Shown in pieces: positions 1 through 6,117 of a stretch of DNA of 9,868 nt. Under the pieces are notes generated by a model. It ran no database searches and had not been told where the DNA came from. It saw only the letters and a list, made by a program, of their open reading frames with translations. Within the stretch, counting starts at the first letter, position 1. Each line of letters starts with the position of its first letter. Source of the stretch: JAADHY01 sp964428935 (GTDB lineage: Bacteria > Planctomycetota > Planctomycetia > Planctomycetales > Planctomycetaceae); assembly GCA_964428935.1 (NCBI GenBank), contig CAYSAG010000196.1, positions 1 to 9,868 of the forward strand. The letters run 5' to 3'. A program made the position numbers and the translations under genes.

Positions 1-1441
1 GCCCGTTCGGACGCGAAGGGCCCGAAGCAGCCAACGGCTCGCGCCGTTCGCTCGGCCGGGGCGTGTCGGCCTTTTTCGCCGGAGACCGCACGGCCGTCGT
101 CCCCGGCGGCGGTTCGGCCGCGACGTGGGAAAGGGGCCGCACGTCCGACGTCGAGTCGGGCGGCTCGGTCGAAGCGGCGGCCGCGTAGTCGATTTGAGTC
201 GTGCCGTCCGAGCAGTCCGGCTCCGGCTCGCCTGTGGCCAGCGCCGCCAGAAGGTCCGTCGAAAGCTCTTCCCGAACCAAGTTGACGTTTTCCAGGTCCT
301 CCAGCAGTTCGGCCGGCGTCTGGTACCGCTCGTCCGGCGACTTGGCCATCATTCGGTGCAAGACGGCCACCAGTCCCTCGGGAATGTCGGGGTTGTACAG
401 ACGCGGGTCGGGCGGAGGCTGGTCGGCGTGAGCGGCCAGTTTTTGGGTAATGCTGCCTTTGGGAAACGGCGGCAGTCCCGTCAGCATGTGAAACCACGTG
501 CAACCGAGCGAGTAAATGTCGCTGCGAATGTCGGCCGACCGGCTGTTGCGAGCCTGCTCGGGCGACATGTAGTCGACCGTCCCGACCGTCGTCCCGGCCT
601 CGGTCAAACGGGTCTCGTCGTCTTCTTCGACCGAGCGGGCCAGACCCATGTCGGTCAATTTGACCGTGCCGTCGCGAGTAATGATTAGGTTGGACGGTTT
701 AATGTCTCGGTGGACAATGCCTCGTTCGTACGCGTGCTGCAGAGCTCGAGCCACCTGTTTGACAATGTCCAACGTCCGGCGGACCGGCAGCGGCCCCTTT
801 CGCTGGACCAGCCGCTCCACGTTGATTCCCTCCACGTACTCCAAAGCCATGTACAAGTTCCCGCCCAGCTCGCCCGACTCGTAAATCGAAACAATGTTCG
901 GGTGCTGCAGCTGCGCGGCGGCTTTGGCTTCCGCTTGGAAACGCCCCGCGTAGGTGCCGAACCGAGACTTCGCGGCCGAGAGAATTTTCAGAGCCACTTG
1001 GCGGCCGGTCTGGGTGTCGCGAGCCAAGTACACGACACCCATTCCGCCTTCGCCCAGCTTCTTCAGCACCTCGTACTTTCCGAACCGTGGCGGTTTGGCC
1101 GGAGAACCCGAGCCGCCTTCGGCCACGGGCTCCACTCGCACCGTCGTCCGCCCAATTTGGAACTCGCCTTGCGACGTCAGCTTCAGCTGCTCGACCGGAC
1201 GGCCGTCCAACAAGAGCCGACCCGACGCCCCCGGCAACAACCGCACGCTGAGCACACCGTGCTCCAAACTGAGCTCCACGTGCTCGTCCGCCAAGTCCTC
1301 CTCCCACGGAAGCGACCAGCCGTGCGTCGGACGCCGCCCAATTCGCGCCACTTGGCCGTCGCGCAAAGTGTACGTCCACTGCTGGCCCGGCTCCGGACCG
1401 CTCACGTGGACCTGCACGGCTGGCTTTTTCGTGGCGTTCAT
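1..1441 (-). CDS. FHA-like domain Ser/Thr protein kinase, C-terminus cut by window edge
   Basis: Hanks-type kinase that would phosphorylate Ser/Thr on partner proteins; targets unknown. 480 codons are visible, with no stop before the edge. Residues about 30-102 resemble an FHA phosphothreonine-binding domain (RIGRRP, EHVEL, then LLLDG and EFQIG). The kinase domain spans about 121-385: glycine loop LGEGGMGVVY (129-138), VALK lysine K152, catalytic HRDIKPSN with D246 (244-251), DMGLAR at 264-269 in place of DFG, activation/APE-equivalent region YMSPEQA (291-297), and SDIYSLG (308-314). From about 400 the chain is Pro/Ala/Ser-rich, as in linkers leading to a membrane segment, which would lie outside the window. 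The start is the only ATG in an open stretch bounded by an in-frame stop at 1634-1636; no strong Shine-Dalgarno is seen. Ile codons are nearly all ATT. Kinase identity is certain; the FHA call is likely. Confidence 0.95.
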   Translation of the reverse strand, partial: MNATKKPAVQVHVSGPEPGQQWTYTLRDGQVARIGRRPTHGWSLPWEEDLADEHVELSLEHGVLSVRLLPGASGRLLLDGRPVEQLKLTSQGEFQIGRTTVRVEPVAEGGSGSPAKPPRFGKYEVLKKLGEGGMGVVYLARDTQTGRQVALKILSAAKSRFGTYAGRFQAEAKAAAQLQHPNIVSIYESGELGGNLYMALEYVEGINVERLVQRKGPLPVRRTLDIVKQVARALQHAYERGIVHRDIKPSNLIITRDGTVKLTDMGLARSVEEDDETRLTEAGTTVGTVDYMSPEQARNSRSADIRSDIYSLGCTWFHMLTGLPPFPKGSITQKLAAHADQPPPDPRLYNPDIPEGLVAVLHRMMAKSPDERYQTPAELLEDLENVNLVREELSTDLLAALATGEPEPDCSDGTTQIDYAAAASTEPPDSTSDVRPLSHVAAEPPPGTTAVRSPAKKADTPRPSERREPLAASGPSRPNG

Positions 1442-1933
1442 TCTCGAGGTCCAAACAGCGGTGAATTCAAAAGCCCGGCCGACGGCACGACTCGTACGAC
1501 GCCCTCGGCAGCTGGCCGACCGACACCGACCGCGTCTCCCGCACCGGCCCGACGTCCACTTCAACTCGGTCTTCCCGCCCGAGCCAACGGGGAACTTCCG
1601 GCAACCAGTTTCCTCGCCGCTTCTCACTTCAACCTAGCGTTTCCGCCGACAACACGTAACCCCAAAGTCCCGAGGCTGTCGGAGGCTGGGTGTTGGGTGT
1701 TTTCACCCGCCGGAGGTTTCCGACCGAGACGACGTTCGGCTCCCAAGCCGTCCGGCCGGCTTCCGCTGCGACGACCCGGCAACGACCCCGGCCCGGCAGC
1801 GACGACGCTCCGCGCTCAGCCACGGCCGCCGCGCGTCGACGAAAGACGGCGCTGGCCCGCCCCAACAAGCGAACGCTCGCACCAACCGGCAGCCGGCACG
1901 CAGCGGCCGCCGCGTCGGTCGGCACGTCCCGCA
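1442..1933. other. Intergenic spacer, no gene seen
   Basis: About 490 bp between the methyltransferase 3' end and the kinase start. Several long open frames cross it, but they are Arg/Pro/Ala/Ser-rich and resemble no family, as expected of GC-rich non-coding DNA. The kinase frame stays open upstream to a stop at 1634-1636, without another ATG. A short hairpin, GGGTG-TTTT-CACCC, lies at 1695-1708. It should hold the kinase promoter on the minus strand, but I could not find a convincing -35/-10 pair. Confidence 0.5.
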
Positions 1934-1956
1934 CAGGCCGGACGCTCACCGGCCTG
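1934..1956 (-). terminator. Stem-loop over the methyltransferase stop codon
   Basis: Perfect 8-bp GC-rich inverted repeat, CAGGCCGG (1934-1941) with CCGGCCTG (1949-1956), around a 7-nt loop that contains the stop codon at 1946-1948. No T-run follows on the minus strand. Probably a 3'-end structure for the methyltransferase transcript; whether it terminates or only protects the end is inference. Confidence 0.5.
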
Positions 1957-2758
1957 CCCCGTCGTCGACTGGTCCGAGCGGCTCGCGACGAGCCACCACC
2001 AGAAACTGGTACGTGAACAGGCTGAGGACCTGCTGGCGCGTCAGTCCGGCGACAACGAACGCGCCGACCCGCACTTGGTTGCCGGTTTCTCGCAGCCGCT
2101 CGGCGTCCAGTTGCGGGACCAGTTTCGGCACGACACGCACCAGCCGCAGTCCGGCTCCCTCCACCAGCCCTTCCGCTTCGGCCGGCGTAAAGAACCGCAC
2201 GTGCGAAGCGTCCAGCAGGCCGCTGGCCTGGTACGACCACCGACCGCTCAACAGCCCTTCCACCACCGACAAGTGGCCCACGTTGGGGAACGTGAGCAAG
2301 ACGTGGCCGCCCGGCCGAACCAGCCGCGCGTAGCGGGCTAGCGTCTCCCACGGGTCGTAAAGGTGCTCCAAGACGTCCAGCGCGAGCAGCAGGTCGAAGG
2401 TCTCGTCGGCCAGTCGCAGTCGTTCGGGAGCGGTCGCGTCCAAGTCGACGCAGTGGACTTCGTCCAACACTTGCCGAGCGGCTCGAGCCGCGTCCGGGTC
2501 TTTCTCGACGCCCACGTAGCGGCGTGCGCCCAGCAGTTCCTTCAGCCGTCGGCCGGTGACGCCGCTCGAGCAGCCGAGCTCCAAGACCGACTCGGCCCGG
2601 AGCTCAAATTCCCGAACCGCCTGCAGCACGTCGTCCCGCACGCACTGGAAGTACTCGGACGACGGCCGCTCGCGCAACGGGTTCCGCCAGTGCAGAAAAA
2701 AGCCGGACGACGAACGGCCGTCCGCGCTCGCAGAGTTCCTTTCGAGCGGCTTGTTCAT
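1946..2758 (-). CDS. Class I SAM-dependent methyltransferase
   Basis: 270-residue Rossmann-fold methyltransferase that transfers a methyl group from S-adenosylmethionine; acceptor unknown. It has SAM motif I VLELGCSSG (about 62-70), an acidic strand-2 end GVEKD (84-88), post-I DLD, motif II-like FDLLLALDVLEHLYDPW (about 122-138) and motif III RLVRPGGHVLLTFPN. The C-terminal half carries GRW-Y, LLDASHVRFFT and YQFLVVARR, the pattern of Methyltransf_23-type enzymes often found near glycosyltransferases. I chose the ATG at 2758 because GAGG lies 5 nt before it; another ATG at 2824 would add 22 residues without a better site. Codons are host-like. Oddly, I see no isoleucine and no internal methionine in the whole protein. 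Cytoplasmic; substrate cannot be told from the sequence or its neighbours. Confidence 0.9.
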   Translation of the reverse strand: MNKPLERNSASADGRSSSGFFLHWRNPLRERPSSEYFQCVRDDVLQAVREFELRAESVLELGCSSGVTGRRLKELLGARRYVGVEKDPDAARAARQVLDEVHCVDLDATAPERLRLADETFDLLLALDVLEHLYDPWETLARYARLVRPGGHVLLTFPNVGHLSVVEGLLSGRWSYQASGLLDASHVRFFTPAEAEGLVEGAGLRLVRVVPKLVPQLDAERLRETGNQVRVGAFVVAGLTRQQVLSLFTYQFLVVARREPLGPVDDGAGR

Positions 2759-2916
2759 GAACGCCTCGGTTCGCAAGCGGCTGGAAGCTCGCCGTCCGCC
2801 AGCGACAGCGGCGACCAGCCTCATGCCAAGCCTTGCCACCAACGACTGGCTAGCCGGTTCCACTTCCCTTCGACACCCGTCGGACACTTGCTGGAAACTT
2901 CGTCCGTTCTGTGCGA

Positions 2917-2945
2917 AGATTAGTCCCGCGCGACATTGGGCACAA
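2917..2945 (-). promoter_or_regulatory. Weak sigma70-like promoter candidate for the methyltransferase
   Basis: On the minus strand, TTGTGC (2940-2945), a 17-nt spacer, then TAATCT (2917-2922). Each box matches consensus at only about three positions. The region is relatively AT-rich for this window, and transcription would give a leader of about 150 nt. Confidence 0.25.
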
Positions 2946-3085
2946 CGAATCGGTCCGCGTCCCGCGGGCCCGGCCGGACCGGCCTGCCTCGGCCGTTGCC
3001 CACACGGCCGTCCCCGCTCGCGCTCGACGCTGCTCCCACCCGACTCGACCGCGTTCTCCTCCGTTGACCGACCACACTGCGAACC

Positions 3086-3094
3086 AGGAAAGGA
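3086..3094 (+). promoter_or_regulatory. Ribosome binding site deciding the sulfatase start
   Basis: AGGAAAGGA ends 7 nt before the ATG at 3102. The reading frame is open for more than 500 nt upstream, so this site, together with the signal peptide that starts right after it, fixes the start. Confidence 0.8.
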
Positions 3095-3101
3095 ACAGTC
3101 G

Positions 3102-4682
3102 ATGAAACGACCACGGTTGTCGACGCTGTTTGGGGTGCTGAGCGCGTCGTTGGTGCTGTTCGGCTTGTCTGCCCAGCGGACGGTGGCTCGCGAGGCTTCG
3201 CCCGACCCGCGTCCGAACATTGTCGTCATTCTGGCCGACGACCTGGGTTTCTCCGACCTGGGCTGCTACGGCAGCGAAATCGAAACCCCGAACCTGGACC
3301 GTCTGGCCGCTCACGGCCTGAAGTTCACTCAGTTCTACAACTGCGCGAAGTGCGAGACGACGCGGGCCACGTTAATGAGCGGCCGCTACCACCCGGAAGT
3401 GGGAGTGGGTCAGTTGCGGAATTGCGTGACCATTGCCGAGGCGTTGAAGCTGGCCGGCTACACCACGCTCATGACCGGCAAGTGGCACCTGTCGAAATCG
3501 CCGACGGAGCGGGGATTCGACCACTACTTCGGACACCTGAGCGGCGCGACGAACTACTTCTGGGGCGACGACACATTCCGTCTGGACGGCCAACCTTACC
3601 AGGTGCCTCGCGAAGGCTTCTACACCACCGACGCCAACACGGACTGGGCCATTCGGTTCTTGAAGCAACGAGACCCGTCCAAACCGTTCTTCCTTTACGT
3701 GGCTTACAACGCCCCCCACTACCCGCTGCAGGCCCCAAAAGAAGACGTCGAGAAGTACCGCGGCCGCTACCGGGTCGGCTGGGACGTCATTCGCCAACGG
3801 CGCTACGAGCGTCAGAAGGAACTGAAATTGCTGCCGCGGACGTTCGAGCTGCCGCCGCGTCCGGACGACGTCCCCGCTTGGGACTCGCTGACCGACCAAC
3901 AGAAAGACCGCCAAGACCTCGTCATGGCCACCTACGCCGGCATGATTGACCACTTGGACCGCTGCGTCGGCCGACTGGTCCAGGCCCTCGACTCGCTCGG
4001 CGTGCTCGACAACACGCTCATTCTCTTCCTCAGCGACAACGGTGCCTGCCCGTTCCAACGCACAAAGCCCGAAACGCTGTCCAAGCACCTCATGCCGTGG
4101 CAACCCGAGTCGTACTGGACCTACGACAAAGGCTGGGCTCACGTGTGCAACACGCCCTTCCGCGAGTACAAGCGAAACCAGCACGAGGGCGGCATTTCGA
4201 CACCGCTCATTGCTTACTGGCCCAAAGGCATTCGCAACCCAGGACGCGTCACCAACCAAGTGGGACACCTGGTCGACATCATGGCCACGTGCCTGGACCT
4301 GGCTGGCGTCGAGTACCCGACCACGTACCACGGGCAGCCGGTCGGACCTCCTCGAGGCTTGAGCCTGCGGCCGATTTTCGAAGGCAAGCAACGCCCGCCG
4401 CACGACTACTTGTTCTTCACGTTCTACGGCGAGCACAACGCGCTGCGCATCGGCGACTGGAAGCTGGTCAACAAGAATTTCCGGCCGTGGGAACTTTACA
4501 ACATGGCCGAAGACCGCACCGAGCTGCACAATTTGGCCGACAGCCAGCCGGAGCGGCTCGAGCAAATGGCTCGACAGTGGAAAGAGCTGGCGGACCAGTT
4601 CGGCGTCAAACCGCGTAAGCGAGGACGTGGACGCCACCGAGGCCGGTCGAAAGGAAAATCAGCGGCGAGCTCGCGGAAATGA
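3102..4682 (+). CDS. Exported arylsulfatase-family (S1) sulfatase
   Basis: 526-residue alkaline-phosphatase-superfamily sulfatase that hydrolyses sulfate esters, in planctomycetes typically on sulfated polysaccharides, outside the cytoplasm. A signal peptide occupies about residues 1-29 (MKRPR, hydrophobic core 9-24, TVA before the likely cut). Metal ligands DD (46-47); active-site CETTR (84-88), where C84 would become formylglycine; GKWH (K127, H129); APHYP (H206); SDNG (D312, N313); YKRNQHEGG (K357). The mid-region (RVGWD, RQKEL, PAWDSL) and the C-terminal WELYNMAEDRTELHNLA match AslA/S1_4-type arylsulfatases. Two oddities: the sequon has Thr where Pro or Ala is usual, and the chain ends in a strongly basic tail (about 503-526, rich in Arg/Lys/Gly). 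No sulfatase-maturing enzyme is in the window. Substrate unknown. Confidence 0.95.
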   Translation: MKRPRLSTLFGVLSASLVLFGLSAQRTVAREASPDPRPNIVVILADDLGFSDLGCYGSEIETPNLDRLAAHGLKFTQFYNCAKCETTRATLMSGRYHPEVGVGQLRNCVTIAEALKLAGYTTLMTGKWHLSKSPTERGFDHYFGHLSGATNYFWGDDTFRLDGQPYQVPREGFYTTDANTDWAIRFLKQRDPSKPFFLYVAYNAPHYPLQAPKEDVEKYRGRYRVGWDVIRQRRYERQKELKLLPRTFELPPRPDDVPAWDSLTDQQKDRQDLVMATYAGMIDHLDRCVGRLVQALDSLGVLDNTLILFLSDNGACPFQRTKPETLSKHLMPWQPESYWTYDKGWAHVCNTPFREYKRNQHEGGISTPLIAYWPKGIRNPGRVTNQVGHLVDIMATCLDLAGVEYPTTYHGQPVGPPRGLSLRPIFEGKQRPPHDYLFFTFYGEHNALRIGDWKLVNKNFRPWELYNMAEDRTELHNLADSQPERLEQMARQWKELADQFGVKPRKRGRGRHRGRSKGKSAASSRK

Positions 4683-5131
4683 GCGAGCCGCTGCGCAGAG
4701 AGGCTTTTCGACACCCGACCGCCGCTCGAAAGCCTGACACTCGCGCCAGCCCGCGTCGCAGCGTGTTCGTGTTGCCGACACAAACGCCGCTTGGGCCAAA
4801 GGCACCCACCCCAACCGGCGGCTCGGCGTGCACGAGTGCCTCCTGGAGGAAAGGACACTGGTCGAAGCCGCCGCAGCGGTTGGCCCAGCAAACCGCTCGC
4901 CGGCCGTGCCAGCGCCGACCCGCTGCGCCGCACTGCGCGTCTTGTCCCGTGGGCTGAGTGAGCTGGACCAAGACAGCCTCTGGCGCAGGGACACACCCGC
5001 CTCGGCCAGCCCGGCCTTCCCCTTTGAAAGCCAACACGGCCGAGCTCGCAAGCGGCCGAACTGGTTGAGAACCTGTTCCAAAACCAAGCCGGGCTTGCGC
5101 TACGTCGTTCGTCGTGCTTGGCGCTCGCCTC
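4683..5131. other. Spacer between convergent genes, no gene seen
   Basis: The sulfatase and the small basic gene converge on this stretch. Open frames on both strands are rich in Arg, Pro and Ala, use AGA/AGG codons not favoured by the neighbours, and resemble nothing known. One plus frame from a GTG at 4828 encodes a smooth-looking stretch (VHECLLEERTLVEAAAAVG) but degrades afterwards. An AGGAAAGGA near 4848 has no start codon after it. Besides the hairpins listed separately I see nothing. Confidence 0.5.
4701..4735 (+). terminator. Stem-loop after the sulfatase
   Basis: AGGCTTTTCGA (4701-4711) pairs with TCGAAAGCCT (4726-4735), leaving one bulged T and a 14-nt loop, and begins 18 nt after the stop codon. 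No T-run follows. Likely a transcript 3' end. Confidence 0.5.
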
Positions 5132-5174
5132 ACGGAAGACGGCCACGACGGAGCGTGGCCCTCCGGGCTTCCGT
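5132..5174 (-). terminator. Compound stem-loop downstream of the 29-aa gene
   Basis: Nested perfect inverted repeats: outer ACGGAAG (5132-5138) with CTTCCGT (5168-5174), inner GGCCACG (5141-5147) with CGTGGCC (5154-5160) around a 6-nt loop. It lies 24 nt beyond the stop codon on the minus strand. No T-run. A structured 3' end is the simplest reading; it would fold from either strand. Confidence 0.55.
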
Positions 5175-5198
5175 CGAGTCTGGCTTTGAAACACGTTC

Positions 5199-5288
5199 TC
5201 AGTCTTTGCGGTGGCGAATCTTGCTGCGCATGCGTCGCTTCTTGCGACCGATTTTCCGACGCCCCTTGCCCGTTTTCTTCGTTCCCAT
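5199..5288 (-). CDS. 29-residue Lys/Arg-rich protein, possible ribosome-associated small protein
   Basis: The protein starts MGTKKTGKGRRKIGR and ends MRSKIRHRKD; 16 of 29 residues are Lys or Arg. The reasons to call it real are a near-perfect Shine-Dalgarno (AAGGAAAGGAG, 6 nt before ATG), a good sigma70-type promoter about 100 nt upstream, and a compound hairpin 24 nt after the stop. Length, charge and the clustered KKRRMR..IRHRK pattern recall the short bacterial AURKAIP1/COX24-like proteins (bS22 type) that sit on the small ribosomal subunit, so RNA or ribosome binding is the best guess. This is a resemblance by eye, not a proven homology; a nucleoid-associated peptide is an alternative. 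It is convergent with the sulfatase and divergent from fabF. Gene finders with a length cut-off would miss it or extend it to an upstream start. Confidence 0.75.
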   Translation of the reverse strand: MGTKKTGKGRRKIGRKKRRMRSKIRHRKD

Positions 5289-5294
5289 TCGGTG

Positions 5295-5305
5295 CTCCTT
5301 TCCTT
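5295..5305 (-). promoter_or_regulatory. Ribosome binding site of the 29-aa gene
   Basis: Minus-strand AAGGAAAGGAG, ending 6 nt before the ATG at 5288. It selects this ATG over the longer open frame that extends upstream to about 5384, for which no such site is seen. Confidence 0.8.
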
Positions 5306-5384
5306 GTCGCTTGGTCGTTGCGCTGCGTTGAACACCGCCGCCTGCCCCGAGCGGCTCCAGATTCGCAAAGCAAAACGGCCACAC

Positions 5385-5413
5385 ACTCTAGCAGCCCCTC
5401 GCACGTTCTTCAA
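5385..5413 (-). promoter_or_regulatory. Sigma70-type promoter for the 29-aa gene
   Basis: Minus strand: TTGAAG (5408-5413), exactly 17 nt spacer, TAGAGT (5385-5390); four of six matches in each box. The start site would fall near 5378, giving a leader of about 90 nt ending in the strong Shine-Dalgarno. Confidence 0.5.
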
Positions 5414-5589
5414 CGAGTGGCCACGACCAAGGCGTAAACGGGCCGCGCCGCGTACGGGGTCGACCCGCGTCCGCCGTCGGGGTGCCGAGACGAAGTCAGT
5501 TGCGGCGGCTCCTGCCGTCGACACGGTCCTCGGCGGTCCGAAGGCTCCAACCAAGCACCCCCTAGCCGGCAGCGACGCGCCCCGCTCCG
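5414..5589. other. Non-coding stretch between two divergent promoters
   Basis: GC-rich sequence between the minus-strand promoter of the 29-aa gene and the plus-strand promoter region of fabF. Open frames crossing it are shadow-like. I see no gene, tRNA or repeat in it. Confidence 0.5.
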
Positions 5590-5613
5590 GCCAGACCTGC
5601 CGTTTGGTCTGGC
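5590..5613. promoter_or_regulatory. Inverted repeat next to a -35 box, operator candidate
   Basis: GCCAGACC (5590-5597) and GGTCTGGC (5606-5613) form a perfect 8-bp inverted repeat with an 8-nt centre, ending 5 nt before the TTGACG box at 5619. Its place suggests a protein-binding site; a hairpin is the alternative. Confidence 0.35.
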
Positions 5614-5618
5614 GTTGG

Positions 5619-5646
5619 TTGACGAACCCCGGCCGCTGGGTACACT
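5619..5646 (+). promoter_or_regulatory. Sigma70-type promoter upstream of fabF
   Basis: TTGACG (5619-5624; five of six), 16-nt spacer, TACACT (5641-5646; four of six). This is the best plus-strand promoter I see in the window. Its start site near 5653 lies about 465 nt before the fabF ATG, so it drives either a separate RNA or a long leader. Confidence 0.5.
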
Positions 5647-5652
5647 GTGCAC

Positions 5653-5878
5653 CAGCGAAAAAACGGCTCACGGGCTCGGGCCCTCCGCTGCTCAGTGTGA
5701 GACAGAGAAGGCGGCTGGGCGAGCGGAAAGGCCTCGGCCACCAGACGGGTCGATTGGTCCGAGCCTTGTCCGGTCGACGCCTCAGCGGGCCGGAACCTTG
5801 TGCGGCCGTTGGCTGGGGACGGCCGCAAATCGCGAAAGAGAAACACCGGCCAGTTGGTCAGGCTGCGTTTTGTTTTTT
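5653..5878 (+). ncRNA. Candidate small RNA or structured leader
   Basis: The stretch begins at the predicted start of the 5619-5646 promoter and ends at a T-rich tract (TTTTGTTTTTT, 5868-5878) that stands out in such GC-rich DNA. Inside is a perfect 9-bp stem, TGCGGCCGT (5801-5809) with ACGGCCGCA (5819-5827). The pairing directly before the T-tract is weak (CAGTT with GGCTG, two G-T pairs). No protein-like frame fits. I compared it by eye with RNase P, SRP, tmRNA and 6S signature motifs and found no match. If it is not a separate RNA, it is the start of a long fabF leader. Confidence 0.35.
5854..5865 (+). repeat. Direct repeat TTGGTCAGGCTG, copy 1
   Basis: Exact 12-nt match to 6055-6066, 201 nt apart, next to the T-tract at 5868-5878. 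Its TTGGTC core also occurs at 5604, 5754 and 6006. Confidence 0.5.
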
Positions 5879-6020
5879 GCGGACGGTGAGCGAGTGGTTG
5901 TCTGTCGGCGTCCGCCGTCGGTTGCTTGCAGGTGCGTGCCAGGAAAGCGCGCTGGTCATCGGGAGCCGGCTCGCCTCGAGTCGGACAGGTCGGCAAGCGG
6001 ACCTGTTGGTCGGTGCCGGC

Positions 6021-6056
6021 CTGCAGTGCGGCGGGTCTGCTCCGTGCAGTCTTTTT
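6021..6056 (+). terminator. Terminator-like hairpin with T-run upstream of fabF
   Basis: CTGCA (6021-6025) plus CGG (6029-6031), with a 3-nt bulge between them, pair with CCG-TGCAG (6042-6049), followed at once by TCTTTTT (6050-6056). This is the only hairpin in the window with a proper T-run. It lies about 60 nt before the fabF ATG, so it could end an upstream RNA or act as an attenuator of fabF. Confidence 0.45.
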
Positions 6057-6066
6057 GGTCAGGCTG
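6055..6066 (+). repeat. Direct repeat TTGGTCAGGCTG, copy 2
   Basis: Exact copy of 5854-5865, overlapping the end of the T-run at 6052-6056. Its position 52 nt before fabF makes a regulatory role possible. Confidence 0.5.
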
Positions 6067-6117
6067 AGCAAACGGGGACGGCCGGTGTGGCCGGAAAACG
6101 CGAATGGACGTGGAGCC

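Larger units (their letters stand above)
2759..3101. other. Divergent intergenic region
   Basis: 343 bp between the divergently transcribed methyltransferase and sulfatase, so it should hold both promoters. A weak minus-strand candidate is listed separately. No clear promoter was seen for the sulfatase. Frames crossing it are Arg/Pro-rich and unlike any protein family. Confidence 0.6.

Noticed and set aside
1695..1708. GGGTG-TTTT-CACCC hairpin as a terminator
   Set aside because: Only 5 bp, far from any gene end, and no T-run follows on either strand.
710..2341. 543-codon plus-strand open frame opposite the kinase and methyltransferase
   Set aside because: It is the antisense shadow of two recognisable genes in GC-rich DNA; composition is Arg/Pro/Ala/Ser-heavy with no motifs.
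1629..2351. Long minus-strand open frame through the methyltransferase and the spacer
   Set aside because: Arg/Ala/Gly-rich, no family resemblance, and it overlaps the well-supported methyltransferase in another frame.
4846..4862. GGAGGAAAGGACACTGG as an RNase P core or a Shine-Dalgarno
   Set aside because: The rest of the RNase P core is absent and no start codon follows at usable distance.
4679..4957. Open frame overlapping the sulfatase stop by ATGA, suggesting translational coupling
   Set aside because: The 92-residue product is Pro/Arg/Ala-rich without any motif, and a hairpin occupies its beginning.
4828..5331. Plus-strand frame starting VHECLLEERT in the convergent spacer
   Set aside because: Only the first 20 residues look protein-like; the rest is Arg-rich and runs antisense through the 29-aa gene.
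5653..6056. RNase P RNA, SRP RNA, tmRNA or 6S RNA upstream of fabF
   Set aside because: None of the conserved core motifs that I know for these RNAs could be found on either strand; only GAGCGGAAAGGCC vaguely recalls RNase P.
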